The position numbers were made by a program, and so were the translations under genes. From CAYVMN01 sp964452575 (GTDB lineage: Bacteria; Desulfobacterota; DSM-4660; Desulfatiglandales; Desulfatiglandaceae), in assembly GCA_964452575.1 (NCBI GenBank), contig CAYVMN010000123.1, forward strand, positions 1 to 14,434: a stretch of DNA of 14,434 nt, read 5' to 3'. The notes below the pieces were generated by a model. The model made no database searches. It was not told the DNA's origin and saw only the letters and a program-made list of their open reading frames with translations. Below, piece by piece: positions 1-7,205 of this stretch (the first letter of the stretch is position 1; every line of letters begins with the position of its first letter).

Positions 1-839
1 CCGGAATCATTTAACCACATCAGGGCATTTTCAAACTCACGGGCACGCGCCCCTTTTCTAACGGCAGAGAAAACGAACTTCTTGTTTTCCTTTGCCAGAT
101 GCTTTGGTATGGAACCCCAGACAAGCGTCAATTTGGGAATGTCTGTCGCCAGGGCGTGTTTGGCAAAATCCAGGACGTAGGATTTGATGATTTCTTTCTG
201 GATCTCCCGGGTCTCCAGTCCATCACCTTTCTCGGCGAAGCGTCTTACGGCTTCCGGCATACCCCCGACAAAATAGTATCGCCGTAACATGTCGATCAGA
301 TATGCGTGAAACGCTTCGGTCAGAGGTTCAACCTTTTCAATATGTTCAATCACATTTCTGTATCTGGATTCCCCCGTGGCATCGAGGAATTCCAGGAAAG
401 TCATAGGATAAAGCTGGAGGAAATTGACTTTCCCTACAGGGAAAGACCCGGGACCAGATAGTTTCAAACCGAGGAGAGACCCTGCTGCAGCGACGTGAAC
501 ATCGCTTCTTTTCTCAGCAAAATATTTCAGAGAGTTCAGGGCACGATCAGAAGCCTGGATTTCGTCGAAGATAATCAGGTCAGCCCCCGGCTGAATGTCA
601 AGATTCAAATAGATAGAGAGTTCTGTCAGTATTCGCTGTGGATCCAGATCCCGCTGAAAAAATGCCCCAAGACCGGGGTCTTCCTCGAAATTGCAGTAGG
701 CCGTGTTTCTGTATTCAGCGCGGCCGAATTCCTTCAATATGAAGGTTTTTCCTGTCTGCCTGGCGCCTTGCAGCAGAAGCGGCTTTCGCCTGGAAGATGA
801 CTTCCAGTTCAGTAGTTTTGCATAGATGTCTCTTTTCAT
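1..839 (-). CDS. ATP-binding protein, AAA_14/DUF4143 type (C-terminus beyond the window)
   Basis: The frame is open from an ATG at 837-839 to the window edge (279 codons, no stop), so the gene is partial at its C-terminus. A Walker A motif, GARQTGKT, lies at residues 25-32. A Walker B, LIIFDEIQ, lies at about residues 88-95 and is followed by the AAGSLLGLKL stretch expected of the sensor region in this family. Residues from about 180 onward, with YYFVGGMPEAV, match the start of the DUF4143 half. Family members are usually 400-470 residues, so roughly a third is missing. They are common accessory ATPases whose substrate is generally unknown; many behave like toxin-antitoxin or defence-associated genes, but no partner is visible here. 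No Shine-Dalgarno sequence precedes the ATG (the eight upstream bases are C/T-rich). That agrees with the promoter at 848-876, which would start transcription almost at the ATG. Confidence 0.85.
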   Translation of the reverse strand, partial: MKRDIYAKLLNWKSSSRRKPLLLQGARQTGKTFILKEFGRAEYRNTAYCNFEEDPGLGAFFQRDLDPQRILTELSIYLNLDIQPGADLIIFDEIQASDRALNSLKYFAEKRSDVHVAAAGSLLGLKLSGPGSFPVGKVNFLQLYPMTFLEFLDATGESRYRNVIEHIEKVEPLTEAFHAYLIDMLRRYYFVGGMPEAVRRFAEKGDGLETREIQKEIIKSYVLDFAKHALATDIPKLTLVWGSIPKHLAKENKKFVFSAVRKGARAREFENALMWLNDS

Positions 840-847
840 AAGGGGGG

Positions 848-876
848 ATTTTGACAGGAATAAAGGCCGTTGTCAA
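848..876 (-). promoter_or_regulatory. Sigma70-type promoter for the AAA ATPase gene, possibly leaderless
   Basis: On the minus strand a perfect TTGACA (871-876) is followed by a 17-base spacer and CAAAAT (848-853), which matches the -10 consensus at four of six positions. The start site would fall about 7 bases further, at 840-842, one to three bases before the ATG at 839. Spacing and the perfect -35 favour a real promoter; the -10 is weak. Confidence 0.5.
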
Positions 877-981
877 GACATTCGGGCAGATTATGTGCAT
901 GAAATCACTTTTTTCGTATGTAAACGGTGACATTTCGCACAAAATAAGGCCATAAAAAAGGAGAGGCTGTTTTAAAGCAAA

Positions 982-1014
982 TTGGATTCTTAATCCAAAA
1001 TAGGAGTCTATTTT
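982..1014. repeat. Two tandem hairpins at the left end of the transposase element
   Basis: TTGGATT (982-988) pairs with AATCCAA (992-998) around a 3-base loop. AAAATAG (997-1003) pairs perfectly with CTATTTT (1008-1014) around the loop GAGT. They share two bases, so they could be alternatives. They abut the left inverted repeat of the transposase remnant. Y1/IS200-type transposases recognise such subterminal hairpins, so a role as end structure is plausible but inferred. Confidence 0.45.
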
Positions 1015-1022
1015 TGACTCAT
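1008..1022 (+). repeat. Left inverted repeat of the transposase remnant
   Basis: CTATTTTTGACTCAT matches the reverse complement of 1884-1898 at 13 of 15 positions. The pair brackets the transposase remnant and suggests that 1008-1898 is one mobile unit. Confidence 0.5.
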
Positions 1023-1118
1023 GTTGTTGAATGTGTTAGTAATGTCCCATGTCAAGGCCACTAAGAATGCGATACCCGGATGCGTGGTCCTACGTGATGA
1101 ACAGGGGGAGAAGGGGTT

Positions 1119-1898
1119 CAGACCCCCGATGGAAATCTATCTCGCTCTATGCGACATATTAGCGGGGTATACACCCAGCGCTTTAATAGGTCCCATCTCA
1201 TTGAGGGTCAATTGTTCCGGGGCCGGTATAAATCTATCCTCATAGAGGCGGAAAGCTATCTATTGGAATTGGTGAGATATATTCACAGAAATCCCTTAGA
1301 GGCAGGGGGGGTGAAACGGTTAGATAGGTATCCGTGGAGCAGCCATAAGGGATATCTATCTGGTGCGAAGAAGTGGGACTGGCTCCACAAGGATTTTGTC
1401 TTTTCGCTTTTTTCCAGTGATAAGGCCGATAGTATAAGGCGGTACAGGGAATTCATCTCCAAGGGGAGTCCCGAGGAGCTAAACCGGATTCTGGGGAGAA
1501 AAAAGCTGCCATCTATATTGGGAACCGAGAGTTTTATAGGGCGGATTAGGAGAAAATTCCTTGACAAGAAGCGTCATAGGGAGATCCCTGAATCCAGATT
1601 TCTTTCCCCGAATGCAGAGAGCATAGAGGAGGGGGTGTGCAAGGCCTTTGATGTGGATCGAGCCGAGCTATATAAGTCAAGAAGGGGGCTAACAAACGAG
1701 CCCAGGAATGTTGCGATTTACCTCCTTAGGACTCTGAGAGGGGAGAGCCTGGACGAGATAGGCAGGGAATTCAGTATGAACCGATGCAGCTCGGTCAGCA
1801 GTGTGGTGCAAAGGATGAGGGGAAATATTTCCAAGAATCGACAATTGAGAAAACGTGTTGAGAAGCTGAAAGCCGAACTATACATGAGTCAAGAGTAG
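1119..1898 (+). pseudogene. REP-associated-type tyrosine (Y1) transposase, 5'-truncated
   Basis: The reading frame matches this family from about 1119, with codons reading QTPDGNLSRSMRHISGVYTQ. Upstream of about 1119 the match stops and an in-frame TGA lies at 1098-1100. The first ATG in frame is 1149, giving 249 residues. The retained part includes GQLFRGRYKSILIE and the RYIHRNP motif, whose tyrosine (Y44 counted from 1149) is the likely nucleophile. The HUH histidines, normally in a NHYHLL-type motif just before the ETP segment, are absent. Family members are about 300 residues or more, so about 90 N-terminal residues are gone. Residues about 155-240 form a C-terminal DnaA-domain-like helix-turn-helix region (RNVAIYLLR, SSVSSVVQRM). 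A product from 1149 might still bind DNA but should not transpose. Inverted repeats at 1008-1022 and 1884-1898 flank it; the right one forms the last four codons and the stop. Confidence 0.8.
1884..1898 (-). repeat. Right inverted repeat of the transposase remnant
   Basis: ATGAGTCAAGAGTAG encodes the final residues MSQE and the stop codon of the transposase, and is the imperfect inverted copy of 1008-1022 (13 of 15). It lies 34 bp before the nth start codon. Confidence 0.5.
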
Positions 1899-1932
1899 GC
1901 CTGACCCTTTACATGTGAGGAGAAGAAGAGAA

Positions 1933-2586
1933 ATGACCGCAGTCGATAGGATCATCAGAACACTCAAAGAAGAATATCCCGATGCCAAGACCGCCCTCGT
2001 TTTTTCCAATCCGCTGGAACTCCTGGTTGCCACGGTGCTATCGGCCCAGTGTACCGATGAACGAGTAAATGCAGTAACACGCGAGCTATTCAAGAAGTAC
2101 AAGAAGGCTCAAGATTATGCACGGGCTGATCTCAAGGAGCTTGAGGAAGATGTTAGGCCTACGGGCTTTTATCGGAACAAGGCGAAGGCCATCAAGAACT
2201 TATCCATCGACCTGGTGACACGGTTTGATGGCGAAGTCCCTAAAAACCTTGATGATCTGGTCAGCCTCACAGGTGTGGGGAGAAAGACCGCTAATCTGGT
2301 CTTGGGAGAGGCCTTTGGCATTCCCGGCATCGTGGTGGACACCCATGTATTAAGGCTAGTCCGGCGAATTGGGTTAAGTAAAAACACTGACCCAGTCAAA
2401 GTCGAATTGGATCTTATGGGTTTGGTGCGGAAGGACCTCTGGACGCTCTTTTCAAACCTCCTAATCCTCCATGGCCGGGCCGTCTGTACCGCCAGAAACC
2501 CAAGACATCGCGTTTGCAAGATCCTGGATTGCTGCAAAGAGGGGCTGGAGTGGGAGAGGGTCGGGCAGCAATCTAGTGAGGCGTGA
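1933..2586 (+). CDS. nth: Endonuclease III, DNA glycosylase/AP lyase
   Basis: The 217-residue product has the normal length for Nth, which removes oxidised pyrimidines and cleaves at AP sites in base excision repair. The helix-hairpin-helix LTGVGRKTAN spans residues 112-121; K118 is the Schiff-base lysine and D136 in VVDTHV the catalytic aspartate. I chose the ATG at 1933 because GAGGAG (1917-1922) lies 10 bases upstream; an in-frame GTG at 1915 is also open. The C-terminal iron-sulfur motif is unusual. The family pattern is C-x6-C-x2-C-x5-C, whereas here it reads C185-x6-H192-x2-C195-x5-C201, with an extra cysteine at 200. His therefore stands at the second ligand position. Transposase debris ends 34 bp upstream. 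The 3' end overlaps the convergent CULT gene by 14 bp, with no terminator visible between them. Confidence 0.95.
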   Translation: MTAVDRIIRTLKEEYPDAKTALVFSNPLELLVATVLSAQCTDERVNAVTRELFKKYKKAQDYARADLKELEEDVRPTGFYRNKAKAIKNLSIDLVTRFDGEVPKNLDDLVSLTGVGRKTANLVLGEAFGIPGIVVDTHVLRLVRRIGLSKNTDPVKVELDLMGLVRKDLWTLFSNLLILHGRAVCTARNPRHRVCKILDCCKEGLEWERVGQQSSEA

Positions 2587-2962
2587 GACGGGATATCAAT
2601 ATCCCCCAAAACTGGATAGGTCGTTCGGATCCGAGGTTCCCTTCATAGAGCCACCCAAGGTGCTGGTGACAATGACGACAAAGGGCTAGACGCCAGGAAT
2701 ATCCGGCAAACCAACTATGTTCCTGAATGGCCTCCCCAACGGCAATGGCTCCGGGGCAGGAATAGAAGGTCTGAAAATCGCATTCCACACCAGCCGGGTT
2801 CACGAAAAGGTGGCGGGTTCTTTCGCCCAATGGTTGGAGACGATCAGAGTAGGTAATCAGCCCATTGCAGAAGGCACATAGCAGGACCTTATCACCATTT
2901 CCACCAATCCCCTCCAAGGCACGAAACAAAAACATCATGTTGAACCCAGACCCCAAGTCCAC
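2573..2962 (-). CDS. Stand-alone CULT-domain protein (cereblon thalidomide-binding-domain type)
   Basis: The 129-residue protein is almost entirely one CULT domain, the fold that binds thalidomide-type glutarimides in cereblon. Two zinc knuckles are present, C29-x2-C32 and C95-x2-C98. The ligand cage is complete: W84, W90 and W104, with spacings of 6 and 14 as in human cereblon W380/W386/W400. H82 just before the first Trp and Y106 after the third match the human His378 and Phe402 positions. FVNPAG (53-58) and QFWG (117-120) are further family signatures. Bacterial homologues of about 125 residues are known. The GTG start (2960-2962) overlaps the upstream DUF151 stop codon as TAGTG, which suggests translational coupling; an alternative is ATG at 2936-2938 (residue 9). 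It is probably the last gene of the lonC-like / DUF151 / CULT set. The cellular ligand in bacteria is unknown to me; in eukaryotes the domain recognises C-terminal cyclic imides on proteins. No signal peptide or membrane segment is seen. Confidence 0.9.
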   Translation of the reverse strand: MDLGSGFNMMFLFRALEGIGGNGDKVLLCAFCNGLITYSDRLQPLGERTRHLFVNPAGVECDFQTFYSCPGAIAVGEAIQEHSWFAGYSWRLALCRHCHQHLGWLYEGNLGSERPIQFWGILISRLTPH

Positions 2963-3417
2963 TAAAATTTGACTGTCTTTACCAGACCCTCGTACTCCTT
3001 TATCTGGTCCTTGGTCAGTTCACGACGGAACAGATCTTGCCTGACCATGATGGGGATCTTCCGGTTTAATGCCAGGGCAACGGCGTCGCTGGGTCTGCAA
3101 TCAACCTCATGCTCCAAGCCGTCTGCCTGGAAGATCACCTTGGCGTAATAGGTATCCTCGCGCAGGTCCGTGATCTCAATCCGCTTGAATTCAACCTTTA
3201 GTCTTTCTATTAAACTCAGATATAGGTCGTGGGTTAAAGGGCGTTTGGGCTGTACCATGCCTTTTTCTTTTGCGATCGCACCGAATTCCGCATCACCCAC
3301 AAACATCACAAAATAATGGTCTGAACCCTCTACCTCTTTCAAAAGCACCATATTGCCCCTGTTCGGATCGGTCTCGAGATGGACTTCCTGAATGGTAATC
3401 ATCTCCGCGTCGTTCAT
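2962..3417 (-). CDS. Bifunctional nuclease-family (DUF151/BFN) protein
   Basis: The product has 151 residues and carries the BFN-domain hallmarks: VLLKEVEG (24-31), RPLTHDL (59-65) and DCRPSDAVALAL (106-117), where the usual motif is DxRPSDAxALAL. Plant BFN proteins have RNase and DNase activity. The bacterial versions are widespread and mostly uncharacterised, so nuclease activity here is inferred from family only. The ATG at 3415-3417 is preferred because GGGAG lies 7 bases upstream; a TTG at 3445-3447 would add ten residues and lacks such a site. The stop codon overlaps the GTG of the CULT gene, and the Lon-like gene ends 69 bp upstream, so the three are probably cotranscribed. Confidence 0.88.
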   Translation of the reverse strand: MNDAEMITIQEVHLETDPNRGNMVLLKEVEGSDHYFVMFVGDAEFGAIAKEKGMVQPKRPLTHDLYLSLIERLKVEFKRIEITDLREDTYYAKVIFQADGLEHEVDCRPSDAVALALNRKIPIMVRQDLFRRELTKDQIKEYEGLVKTVKF

Positions 3418-3486
3418 TCTAAAACTCCCACTGATGACAAATTCCAAAAAAATCCTAAGTGACTATGTTTTTTTGGGAAAGAGCGC

Positions 3487-5922
3487 TTAGTCCTCTTTTC
3501 TGTCCTCGCCTGAGCGTTTTTCCTCCTTTGCAAATCTCTTGACTATCTCAGCGAGTTCCCGGAGGCGATCATCCACCTTTCGAAAGATGGTACCTTCTGG
3601 ATAGGTGTCGTCCGGCTGAAGCGTGCCGGGTTCCGCGCCTGTTAGGATTTGAATCCCTTCCTCAACGGTAGAGATCGGCCAAATGTGGAAGCGCCCTTCC
3701 TTGACCCGGTCGATGACCTCTTGCTTGACCATAAGGTTCTGGACATTCTTTGCCGGGATAATGACTCCCTGGCGCCCGGTAAGTCCCTTGTGCTTACAGA
3801 TGTCAAAGAAGGCCTCGACCTTTCGGGTGACACCGCCGACGGGCTGGATTTCCCCTTTCTGACTCACAGAGCCTGTTACCGCGATTCCTTGATAGATCGG
3901 GACTGCGGCCAGGGCGCTCAGCAGTGCAAACAACTCGGTACTGGAAGCGCTGTCTCCCTCCACCAGTCCGTAACTCTGCTCGAAACACAAGGTGGCAGTG
4001 AGGGAAACGGGGTTAGTTCGGGCAAACCGCTCTTTTAAGAAGCCACTGAGAATCATAACCCCCTTGGTATGAACGTTCCCGCTCAACTTTGATTCACGCT
4101 CGATGGCTACAATCCCTTCCTGGCCAACAGAGACTGCTGCGGTGATCCGGTTGGGTTTCCCGAATTCGTAATCGCCGGTGACCAGAAGGGAAAGCCCGTT
4201 GACCTGCCCCACCTTTGAACCGTCGGTCTCAATCCAGAAGAAATCTTTCTCCACCAGCTCCTTGATCCGCTCTTCAAAGAGATTGGACCGGAAGATCCGC
4301 TTCTGGATGGCCTGTTCCACATGTTCATGCTGGATGTATTCCGCATGATCAAGCCCGGCCAAGTAATTGGCCTCCTTGATAAGGTCGGTGATGTCTCCGA
4401 GTTCAAGGGTCAGTTTTTCGCGGTCTTCTGTCCGTTCAAGGCTATATTCAAGGACCCGTGCCACGCCGGTCCTGTCAAGGTGTCGTAGATTCGATTCACG
4501 ACATAGACTACCCATGACCTGGGCACACTGGAGGATCGTATCCTCTCTTCGATCCGTACGGTCGTCCATGTGCGCCTTGATCTTGAAGAGTTTGTGAAAA
4601 CGGTCGTCATATAGGTGAAGGAGCTCGAACAGATAGGGGTCTCCCGTCAAAACGATCTTGATGGTGAGGGGGATGGGTTCCGGCCGAATGGTCTTTGTAC
4701 TAAAAAGACCGTAGAGCTCACCCAGGTCCTCGATTCGAATCTCCTGTTCTCGAAGGGCCCGCTTCAGGGCCTCCCAGGGCAGGTAGTATTTGAGGAGATC
4801 GAGGGCCTTCAGGATCAGGTATCCCCCATTGGCCTTGTGCAGGACTCCCGGCTTGATCATGGTGAAGTCGGTAAAGAGGGCACCAAACCAGGCCTGTCGC
4901 TCAATGCTACCAAAAAGGTTTGGATATATGGGATTGGATTCAATGACCACAGGGGCCCCTTCTGTTTCAGAATTGTCGATCAACACATTGACGCTATACC
5001 TCCGGAAACGGACCTCTTTGTCCGGGACCTGAAACTGAGGGATCTGCTGCTGGGTTGGTTCCTTCTTCTTGAAGTCGTCGATGTTCTCAAGGACATCATC
5101 TTGCACGGCCTTGATGTATTCGACCACCTGTTCCTCGCCCGTGTATTTCTCCAGGTAGGGCTCAAGGAGTTGCCTTACCACATTCAGGGCTATTTCATGG
5201 TCCAGGTTGGAGTGACTTTCCTTGAACTCCGATTCAGCTTGCCGAATCTTTTTCACGGCCTCTCTCATCTTTTCCTGAAGTGCCTGGCTCTTTTCTCTTA
5301 GGATCTCCTTTTCTTCCTTACTGAGTTCGGCCACCTGTTCCTGATTCAGGGGTTGACCCGACTCCCCGGCAGGAACGATCACCATCCCCATTTGTGACAC
5401 TTGCAGAGCGAATCCTTCCTGCCTCACCAATTGAGAAAGCCCTTCAATAATCTCTTGGCGATCACCCTCAAAGGTCTTGCGCACCCCGGTTTCCCTGGCA
5501 CTGTAGTCTTCACTATCGAAGACTTCTGGAATTCCTGCGAGCAAGGAATCCACAAGGGCCTCCATATCCTTTTTCAATTCCTTGCCCCGACCTGCAGAAA
5601 GGCTCAGACTCTTTGGTTTGTCCGGTTCCTTGAAATTGTGCACATAGCACCAGTCCGGGGGTTTCGCCTCCTTTTTGGCCTGCTCCTCTATGTAGGTCCT
5701 GGCCGCGTACGTAAGGCCTGCCTTGGCAGGACCTGCAATGAATATGTGATAGCCGCTTTCCTTCATCCCCATCCCAAACTTGATGGCGTCACTTGCCCTT
5801 TCTTGTCCGAGAATTCGTTCCTTGGGGGGCTCAAGGGAAGCCGTGCTTTCAAAAGGGAGGGAGGCAGGGTCTATGTAGACACGTAGTTGGCAGGCAGGGA
5901 GTTCGAAGATCTCACGGGACAT
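3487..5922 (-). CDS. Lon-family protease, AAA_32/LonC-like type
   Basis: The 811-residue protein ends in a Lon proteolytic domain (about 565-765). The catalytic dyad is S658 in EGDSASS and K701 in GGVTRK, 43 residues apart, the same spacing as E. coli Lon Ser679/Lys722. Residues 35-130 resemble the AAA_32 N-terminal part, but the P-loop position reads GPAKAGLT (64-71) and lacks the Walker A lysine. The Walker B region, HKANGGYLILKALDLL (362-377), is also weak. Residues 150-290 are charged and helical, matching the inserted helical domain of LonC-type enzymes. No membrane segment or classical LON substrate-binding N-domain is seen, so this is a cytosolic, probably ATP-independent or ATP-weak protease; ATP independence is inferred. 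The ATG at 5920-5922 has GGAGG eight bases upstream. The frame is open upstream to a TTG near 6189, but that extension looks non-coding. Confidence 0.9.
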   Translation of the reverse strand: MSREIFELPACQLRVYIDPASLPFESTASLEPPKERILGQERASDAIKFGMGMKESGYHIFIAGPAKAGLTYAARTYIEEQAKKEAKPPDWCYVHNFKEPDKPKSLSLSAGRGKELKKDMEALVDSLLAGIPEVFDSEDYSARETGVRKTFEGDRQEIIEGLSQLVRQEGFALQVSQMGMVIVPAGESGQPLNQEQVAELSKEEKEILREKSQALQEKMREAVKKIRQAESEFKESHSNLDHEIALNVVRQLLEPYLEKYTGEEQVVEYIKAVQDDVLENIDDFKKKEPTQQQIPQFQVPDKEVRFRRYSVNVLIDNSETEGAPVVIESNPIYPNLFGSIERQAWFGALFTDFTMIKPGVLHKANGGYLILKALDLLKYYLPWEALKRALREQEIRIEDLGELYGLFSTKTIRPEPIPLTIKIVLTGDPYLFELLHLYDDRFHKLFKIKAHMDDRTDRREDTILQCAQVMGSLCRESNLRHLDRTGVARVLEYSLERTEDREKLTLELGDITDLIKEANYLAGLDHAEYIQHEHVEQAIQKRIFRSNLFEERIKELVEKDFFWIETDGSKVGQVNGLSLLVTGDYEFGKPNRITAAVSVGQEGIVAIERESKLSGNVHTKGVMILSGFLKERFARTNPVSLTATLCFEQSYGLVEGDSASSTELFALLSALAAVPIYQGIAVTGSVSQKGEIQPVGGVTRKVEAFFDICKHKGLTGRQGVIIPAKNVQNLMVKQEVIDRVKEGRFHIWPISTVEEGIQILTGAEPGTLQPDDTYPEGTIFRKVDDRLRELAEIVKRFAKEEKRSGEDRKED

Positions 5923-6058
5923 TTTTCTTTCCTCCATCTTTTCTTTCATTTCACAGTCTCGTTCGGGCCCCTTCCCTTTCCTTGGATGAGTTCCCTTATG
6001 GTTTCCAACTGATAAGTCTCCTAAGTTGCTGATCTCATGCTTCATGGCCCACTTTGCC

Positions 6059-6087
6059 TTAATACCCAAATTGTAGGTCCATTGCAA
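6059..6087 (-). promoter_or_regulatory. Possible sigma70 promoter for the lonC-like/DUF151/CULT operon
   Basis: On the minus strand TTGCAA (6082-6087) and TATTAA (6059-6064) are separated by 17 bases, each matching consensus at four positions. The start site would be near 6052, giving a leader of about 130 nt before the protease ATG. A second pair, TTGACC (6090-6095) and TACAAT (6070-6075), has better hexamers but only a 14-base spacer. A promoter is expected in the 304-bp gap between panE and the protease; the exact site is uncertain. Confidence 0.3.
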
Positions 6088-6206
6088 GGGGTCAAAGAGA
6101 TTTTGGGCTTGCTTGACAGAATCCATTGGACGGATAAACGATAGGCCCCGTGGGCGTGGGATACCTGCCGTGAAACGCCGGCAGAACAAGATGGGTATTT
6201 GTATTG

Positions 6207-6241
6207 GCGCCAGCCTGCAGTCGCAGTTAAGGTGCTGGCGC
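6207..6241. other. Inverted repeat spanning the panE stop codon
   Basis: GCGCCAGC (6207-6214) and GCTGGCGC (6234-6241) form a perfect 8-bp stem. The 19-base interval includes the panE stop (6227-6229) and an inner CTGC/GCAG pair. No U-tract follows on the minus strand, so it is not a canonical terminator; it could stabilise or pause the panE transcript. Confidence 0.35.
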
Positions 6242-7165
6242 GATTCCGTTGTCCTTTATTCTATCCTCAAAGCTTTCCTGAATGGCCTGGACAATGGAGG
6301 TAAGGGTACGATTTACCGGGGTGGGAATGCCGAAGGCCTTGGCCTCCTCTACAATGGCGCCATTGATGAAGGCGACCTCTGTGATCCGATGACTGAGTAC
6401 ATCTTGTAACATAGAGGCGATATTCTCTGAAGTGGCCAGGCAGACCTCCAAGACACGTTCCAGAGGCTTGGGATAAGGGAGCTTAACACCCTTTGCCTCA
6501 GCCACAGCCACGGCCTCAACTACGGCCTCTTCCATGACCCTCCTTGTACCCTCTATCTCGGGTAGGCGTCCATTTCTGAGCCTGGTGATGGCGGTCAAGG
6601 CATTGATACCCACATTCACGACCAGTTTCCCCCAGATCAGGCTGTTAACGTCCTTTGCGACTCTGCTATTAAAACCAGCACCTGCAAAGGCAGAGACGAT
6701 CTCTTCAGCAAGATCCCCTTCGGGGCCGAACACCGTGTCACCCACACCAGCATGCCTCACATGACCTGGGCCCAAGGCAGTGGCACCCTGGGCAGTCACT
6801 CCACCCAGGATATTGTGCTCCTTGAGTACCTCCTGGAGTACCTCCAAATTTCCGATGCCGTTCTGCAAGGTGAGGATGGGCGTTTTCTTGCTGAGCCATG
6901 TTGAAAGGGCCCATGCCGCTGCTCGTGTCTGGTTGGCCTTGACAAAAATTAGGGCCACATGAGGTTGCTCGAAGACCCGTCCAGTTACTGCGGTGACCTG
7001 GACGCTGTAGTCCCCGGTTAAACCCTCGACCCTTATCCCATATCGGTTAATATGGCTGGCCCTCTCCGGCCTGTAATCAAGCAGGGTCACCCTATGGCCA
7101 GCCTTCGCGAGACGTGCAGCGAAAAGACAGCCCATTGCCCCTGGGCCAACGATAAGGAAATTCAA
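6227..7165 (-). CDS. panE: 2-dehydropantoate 2-reductase (ketopantoate reductase)
   Basis: The 312-residue protein reduces 2-dehydropantoate to pantoate with NADPH in pantothenate/CoA synthesis. The Rossmann motif GPGAMG lies at residues 7-12. The C-terminal domain carries WGKLVVNVGINALTA, with K180 at the catalytic-lysine position (E. coli Lys176) and N184. SMLQDV (251-256) and E263 match the substrate-binding Ser and Glu positions. The start is TTG (7163-7165), supported by a strong AGGAGG six bases upstream (7172-7177 region); no nearby ATG fits the Rossmann start. It lies downstream of panB on the same strand, separated by a 317-bp gap that holds a palindromic repeat. Related paralogues act on other 2-oxoacids, but the panB neighbour favours PanE. 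Confidence 0.9.
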   Translation of the reverse strand: MNFLIVGPGAMGCLFAARLAKAGHRVTLLDYRPERASHINRYGIRVEGLTGDYSVQVTAVTGRVFEQPHVALIFVKANQTRAAAWALSTWLSKKTPILTLQNGIGNLEVLQEVLKEHNILGGVTAQGATALGPGHVRHAGVGDTVFGPEGDLAEEIVSAFAGAGFNSRVAKDVNSLIWGKLVVNVGINALTAITRLRNGRLPEIEGTRRVMEEAVVEAVAVAEAKGVKLPYPKPLERVLEVCLATSENIASMLQDVLSHRITEVAFINGAIVEEAKAFGIPTPVNRTLTSIVQAIQESFEDRIKDNGIAPAP

Positions 7166-7205
7166 TTGCCCCCTCCTATTTTCCTTCTTTTTATACCCAA
7201 GAGAT

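Noticed and set aside
1021..1245. 74-codon plus-strand open frame before the transposase, containing VMSH that recalls the NHxH region
   Set aside because: It is in a different frame from the transposase, the distance to the conserved SRSMRH segment is about 50 bp too long, and nothing else of the N-terminal half is recognisable.
5923..6189. N-terminal extension of the Lon-like protease by 89 codons
   Set aside because: The extension starts at TTG, has no family similarity, and a strong GGAGG sits before the ATG at 5922 where the family N-terminus begins.
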